This document shows, one piece after another, positions 58,689 to 64,000 of a stretch of 64,000 nucleotides of DNA. Each line of letters starts with the position of its first letter. Within the stretch, counting starts at the first letter, position 1. The position numbers and the translations under genes were made by a program. Origin of the DNA: Diadema setosum (Eukaryota; Echinodermata; Echinoidea; Diadematoida; Diadematidae); assembly GCF_964275005.1 (NCBI RefSeq), contig NC_092704.1, positions 4,746,548-4,810,547 on the forward strand. The letters run 5' to 3'. The notes below the pieces were generated by a model, which was not told the DNA's origin, searched no databases, and saw only the letters and a list, made by a program, of their open reading frames with translations.

Positions 58689-58746
<58 letters not shown>
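58689..58746. repeat. (CA)n microsatellite
   Basis: Nearly pure CA run of about 58 bases. Confidence 0.95.
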
Positions 58747-58749
<3 letters not shown>

Positions 58750-58751
<2 letters not shown>

Positions 58752-61700
58752 AAACAGTTCTTGAATTTCACAAATCTGGAAACAGTGATTCTTTTTCTCT
58801 CCATTTATGATCACGCAGACCTACATGGAAAAAAAAACTACAAAAGAGAAACATATTATTTCCAGATTTTTAGTTCCTAAAATTAGCACTGCTATTCGAG
58901 GAGACTCTTTCATGATATTATTTACGTTGATCAGGTTTAATTTCAGCTCTATACGAGCTTGAATCAACCCCACCATCGGTGTCCACCCAAGCTGAACTGT
59001 CCTTACTTCTCTTGAAGCCCCCTCATCCCCCCCCCCCCCCCCGCCCTCAATCGGTCCATACGCTAGGGAAAGGTCAATGGTATTATAGGCCTACACAATG
59101 AAGTAAGTACGCAGAATGAACCGCTAAACCGCCAAACTGAGATTTCGTTGCGAGAAGTCAACAACAGCAAGGCATTCTCTTCTTTTTTTTTTGGGGGGGG
59201 GGGGCAAAACAAAACGGCCGACAACCCCCCCCCCAAAAAAAAAAAAAAATAAATAAATAAAGATAAAGAAAAACAACCCAACAAACAAGGACAACAAGTC
59301 TATGAGAAAAAGTGCCATGCCTACCGGGATCCGACTCTTTCTTTTTTTTTTTTTTCTATCACGATCTGGATCTGAACTTGAACTACAATTCATTATTGTT
59401 TTCTAAGTGCTGAGGTGAGGTGTGATAATAGTCAATAAATATAGACCACTTCCCTCGGTGGCTCGCCTCTTCCCGACAGCGCTTGTCAAGGGCAAATCTC
59501 TCGTTATGGTTCAGACAGCTCCGCGCTTTGTACTTTGAGGGTTAGATAAGACAAGACCAGTGGATTGTACTATCTGTAATAGTTCGTCGTAAATTGTTAT
59601 CAACACTCGCCACACCAAGACACATATCAATCTGTCGCCGTCGCCTTCGTGGTTTTTGGTCTATAATGGTCGAGTTTTTTCTAAGTTTTGTACTTTCTCT
59701 TTCCCTCTCTCTCCCCTCTCTCTATCTCTATCTCTTGCTTTCTGGAATTAATGGAATACTGTTCTGTCCATTCGGAATTGAGTAAATTATTCCTATAGAA
59801 ACTGGGCAATATAGGACTTAAGTTTATACAATAAAAATTATCATGATTACTAGTCAGTACCTTTCATTCAGGCCCTACCTGTTTGTACGGTCAGAACCGA
59901 ATGCTAAGGATATCGCAACGTTGAGGAAAGAACGAACGGTAGAATGAAATCATTTGATTATTATGAAGAGTTGGGTTAAGCGCCATTTTTAAACATTTTA
60001 AGTATTAAAGTAGCAAAGCTCCTCGTCTCAGATGGTGCAAAATAAAATGTTTCTAGTGATAGCTCATTTTTTGTTACATTACAAGGTATAATATTCTTGT
60101 TATTATGATTTAAGATATTTTATATTTCATTATTTTCTATGTTTCTAATTGCTTTAATTACAAATAATTCAAATTGAACAAAAATCAAAATTACTTAAAT
60201 CGTTTCGTGATCTAACTCTTCATGTAGTTTCAGTTTCCTACGACGGACATGCGCTTAAGTGTCAACAAAGGTATGGAAAATCGGCCTACAAAATGAATGG
60301 ATGCCTTTCAAAGAAATGTGATATAAACGGATCTCTATACCATTAATTGATTCTGATTTGATTCTGATTCTGATTTTGATAATGATATTCTTATTCTTAT
60401 AATGATTTTGATAATGATATTCTTATACGAAGTACTCTCACGTTAGGGATGTGAAAGTCACGTGACTAAAACAAGTGCATCATGTTAATATTTGTGCATA
60501 TAAACAACACTTATTACTATCAGAATATGATTAAAAGAAGGATACAAGAGCAGGAAGCGCACTGGTTTACGAGTACGATGAAGTATAAAGAGGCAACTTT
60601 ACACGTGTTGCTGCGGTCGGCCGCTACATGCAGGAGTTCTGTGTTATCACGTGATGCATATCTGCCTTGGACTACAGTGATTATAAATATTCATGATATG
60701 ACCTTTGCTCTCAAGAAGAAATAGAACCTACACCAATAATTCAGTTCGGGGCTCCATGTTTCGCACGAGGAGAAAAAGGTAAATTGTATCAACAGCTAGG
60801 GCATGTTGGATATTAAATTCAGAGATAAGCATTTGTGATGAAATAAGTGTTCAAATAGTAATCCGAATGGTACATCCACCTGACAGCAAAAGTGGTTTTT
60901 GGCAATATCAATGAAACCAATCATTTTTAATACATTTGATGCAAAATAATGTAATGGCTACCTTTCCAAGTGTTAATTGACAGATCATTCTAGTCATCTT
61001 GTCTACGCATGCTAATCCTTTGTTTTAACGTGATTGATGAATTCCATAATTTTTTTTTATTTTTTTTTTATTTTTAAGATGAACAAGCTTACGCATTATG
61101 TTGTTTTGAAAACCAGTGAACAACTGAGTAAGAGAGAAAGACTGGTCATTTGTACACACGAGCACATGGCTAACTCAAAACTGGCTTAGTTCAAAGGCAT
61201 TATTACAACGTACGGTTTCCCATCGAACAGCTTCGCGGGAGGTGTTCCTTGGGATGAAAGAAGGACTCTACAGGATGTTTGTAAATCTTGCCCTTTCGTC
61301 ATTACAAGTCCTTCCAATTTTCACAACATTTGAGAACTGTGATGCATGCTAGCAATTAGTATAAGAAATAATTAGAAATGTAACTTATTGGATATCATTT
61401 TGTTTTCAATCGAACTATATACATTGAATATCCTTACTTGAGAAGTCCAGCTGCTTTTCATGCCAATTCGTTTCCTACAAAAAACCAAAGTGTCTCAAAT
61501 GGCGGTATGTCGATACACTTCGACTGACATTGCCAATCTATCGACAGTGATATCTAAAACCCTTTGAAAATATAAATGAGATGTCCTGCTTCCAGGTATG
61601 TTCGAATATTCTTTGATATCACAATGTGACTTGGAATAATTTGCAGTAGAAATTGAAGGTACATCATACAGACATGAGGAAAATAATAATGTTAAAAAAA

Positions 61701-62599
61701 TGTCTGACTACACTATAATTACCATGTATGTAATCCAAGTCCAACTCAGAATGAACTCCTGTGTCAGAAGGTAGGACTTATGCCTATCAGTGCACAGGTT
61801 TGTCTGTAGCATGCAAAAATGATTACCTGAGGGTGCAACGTGGGAAAAGAAAATTCAGAAACTATTAGGCTGTGTAACATGAAGGAAGTATGCTAGTAGA
61901 CAACTACCCCCACCCCCAAACAAAGGCATTACATTAATTGTTTAAGTGTGTTAGTGACCCACATCTATAAGAAACAATCGACTATATGTTGATCACGAAA
62001 GTGCGTTTGCACAGATTCCATCGAATGATGCAACACATTGTCATGTGTACACGTGTATAGCACTTTGATGCTCGGCATTGCACCAATCGAATTGCTAAAC
62101 CTTACTTGGACGAAGGCAACATAACATGCGAGTCGAGATTTATTGCCAATGGAGTCAGCACAAAGGTCACTGACCTGTATTTTTTCTCCTTCCTCTCCCA
62201 ATGTATTACATAAGGCTCTGAGTGATAAAACTACACACAGAACAACCTGTATTTACAATATTTCATTATGCGTATATTCACCTTTTATTCATAAAAATAA
62301 ACATATATCACTTCATAGACTATCAGTGTTAATAAAACTGTGCTCTACATCATCAATAGCTGAAAGTGTATAACCCCTAACATACCATAGACTTTGAAAG
62401 CAGTCATTACACAACTGCATTTTCATTTAAGGATGACATGCTGTCAGATGATACAACATTGATTTAAAAAAAAAAAAAAAAAAAAAACATTACACACGTA
62501 GGGAGGCCTGGCATGCAGTATAAATCATGGATTCATTTTAGTATATTTGGGATTTTAGACATTGCCAGTTTGGCATGGGCTGTTATTGCAAAAGAAATA
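58750..62599. other. Gene-free stretch
   Basis: T-run/G-run and C-run/A-run junctions at 59181-59202 and 59224-59250. An imperfect 35-bp tandem duplication (gattttgataatgatattcttat) lies at about 60373-60425. A poly-A run is at 62465-62486. No exon is supported. Confidence 0.5.
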
Positions 62600-62811
62600 C
62601 TGTACGAGCTGAAATTTTTGCGGTGGTTTTATTTTCGCGAATTTTGCGAATCGCCTTTGAACTGTGAATATAACAACGCGTGAAAAAAAAACAACGTGCG
62701 AACAGATAAGCACAGTTAGACCTCGCGACCGCGAAATTAACAACACGTGAAAATGTTCTCCTAGTAGCAATTCGCGAAAATATCTGTACGCGAAAATTTC
62801 AGCTCGTACAG
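62600..62811. mobile_element. 212-bp MITE with CTGTACGAGC ends
   Basis: Inverted ends CTGTACGAGCTGAAATTTT(T/C)GCG match over 23 bp with one mismatch. The interior is rich in GCGAA/TTCGC words and CG dinucleotides, unlike its flanks. The target duplication is not evident. Confidence 0.85.
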
Positions 62812-62903
62812 CAGGCAAATGAACAACAAATGAATGAACGAAACAATGGGAGACAAACATGCCTTATCAAAAGAAGTTGGCAACAGCCAAATACACTGAA
62901 GGC

Positions 62904-63303
62904 TTTAAAGGGATCGTATAGTTTTGGTTGAGACTTATTTTCAGGTTTCTAACATTTTTTTTTTGTGTGTGAGATAATGAGAAACCTCTTATGAAATGTG
63001 AAAGAGCATGTAATTCTATGAGGAATTCAACATTTATTTGATGAAAATTGGTTTTGAAATAGCTGAGATATCCAAAAAAAGAGCGATCCTAATAAAGTGT
63101 GGGACCCACACTTTATTACGATCGCTTTGTTTTACTTTGTTTTTGGATGTTTCAGTCATTCCAAACGCGATTTTCATCAAATAAACTTTGAATTTCTCTT
63201 AAAATGGTATGCTCTGTACTATATCATAAGTGATTTCATGGTATCTCGCAAAAAGTTAAAAGCCTGATTGTCATCTCCACCAAAACTGAACCATCCCTTT
63301 AAA
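62904..63303. mobile_element. TTAA-flanked MITE family 1, copy C (400 bp)
   Basis: Ends TTTAAAGGGATC and ATCCCTTTAAA. The same central palindrome as copies A and B; the apical part (GTGTGGG/CCCACAC) differs. Confidence 0.88.
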
Positions 63304-64000
63304 GGCACTCTTAAAAGATCTTTCCAGTTTGGAGAATATGAGGTGCACAGTCCGACATGCTAACAGGGTTTCTAATATTGTATAGATATGGAGCTATGAG
63401 AAAATCTGGGTTGAAAATAAATGAGAGATACTTCACTAAAGTGAACTCTGAGTGACCAGACCACACCCACTATTTCCCTTCGACAGGAGTGCTGGAATAA
63501 ATCATTCAGTAAATGGTGCACAGTAGCAGGTGATATTTGTACATAGATCTCTTCATAGTGACAACATATTTCTTTAAAAACTTCTGTGTACTAGAGTGTG
63601 TTTTTATGCCTTTGAACATCATCACATGCCTCAGTATTAAAATAAAGTTTGATATTGTCCAAAATTGAGCCACCACCATGAGAAACAGTGTCTGTACAGT
63701 ACAGTGTATATGTATGTCATTTACCAACAAACTACTGCAGTTTCAGGGTAAAAAAAAAAAAATGGCATTCTTCCTAAAAACAAAGGACAGAAGATACACT
63801 TGCTTACAATGAGGAATACAAATAAATGTTCAAATCATAAAAAGGATACATCACACTTTATATGTGTGCACCTCTACAACTATACAAGGTTGTATAAAGC
63901 AATATACAAAGTATGTAACTCAAGTAAAACATGCCTGCTTATGTGACTGTGTACCGAGCTGTTTTGCAATAGGATAGATCCACAGAAAACGAGGCGTGCC
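63304..64000. other. Gene-free stretch to the window edge
   Basis: A minus-strand frame at 63506-63730 lacks splice support. Nothing else seen. Confidence 0.5.

Noticed and set aside
1-64000. LTR retroelement, endogenous virus, Polinton or toxin remains
   Set aside because: No paired long terminal repeats and no capsid, envelope, protease, integrase or polymerase-like frame was seen anywhere in the window.

Overview
The window is animal nuclear DNA: AT-rich, crowded with microsatellites and short inverted-repeat DNA elements, and very poor in protein-coding sequence. A marine deuterostome, most likely an echinoderm, is my best guess. The grounds are the frequent 'taggcctac'-type words, the dense TTAA-AGGGG miniature elements, the many (GAATT)n retroposon tails, and one clear bHLH gene of the paraxis/scleraxis family. 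This is an inference; no species marker is present.

Gene content. The only confident gene is a minus-strand bHLH exon (39247-39783). It holds the start codon, the whole DNA-binding/dimerisation domain and the CTFC signature of TCF15/scleraxis, and it ends at a clean GT donor. Other coding evidence is weak: single candidate exons bounded by splice-like sites, none of recognised family. On the minus strand they lie at 162-245, 10101-10143 (with a possible non-coding first exon ending at 11456), 14175-14668, 20147-20411 and 48916-49043. On the plus strand they lie at 16941-17195, 29216-29464, 42986-43108, 51528-51731 and 51758-51896. No tRNA, rRNA, CRISPR array, retrovirus, LTR element, Polinton or toxin gene was seen.

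Repeat landscape, left to right. A (AATATAT)n block lies at 0.3 kb. A 433-bp hairpin of iterated AAGGTGC/AATGGTTC words lies at 7.46-7.89 kb, with a truncated relative at 12.1 kb. A diverged duplication (8.1-8.5 and 9.1-9.7 kb) carries a 247-bp MITE in its second copy. A 4-unit minisatellite lies at 10.2-10.5 kb, followed by a CpG-rich promoter-like stretch at 11.46-11.85 kb. Three copies of one TTAA-flanked MITE lie at 30.8, 51.1 and 62.9 kb, and three to four copies of a second at 25.9-26.6, 34.8 and 57 kb. A hairpin with a triplicated 52-bp arm lies at 34.1 kb. A hAT-like MITE lies at 43.8 kb with a fragment at 48.8 kb. Two 'TTCGGAATAACG' foldback elements lie at 49.4 and 50.3 kb, a 299-bp 'GAGTGA' hairpin at 52.9 kb, and a CTGTACGAGC-ended MITE at 62.6 kb.

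The genes cannot be read as a pathway. Most of the window is intergenic or intronic DNA around one developmental transcription factor. The most unusual feature is a recurrent architecture: non-coding foldback elements built almost wholly from one short word repeated in both orientations. At least three unrelated words are used.
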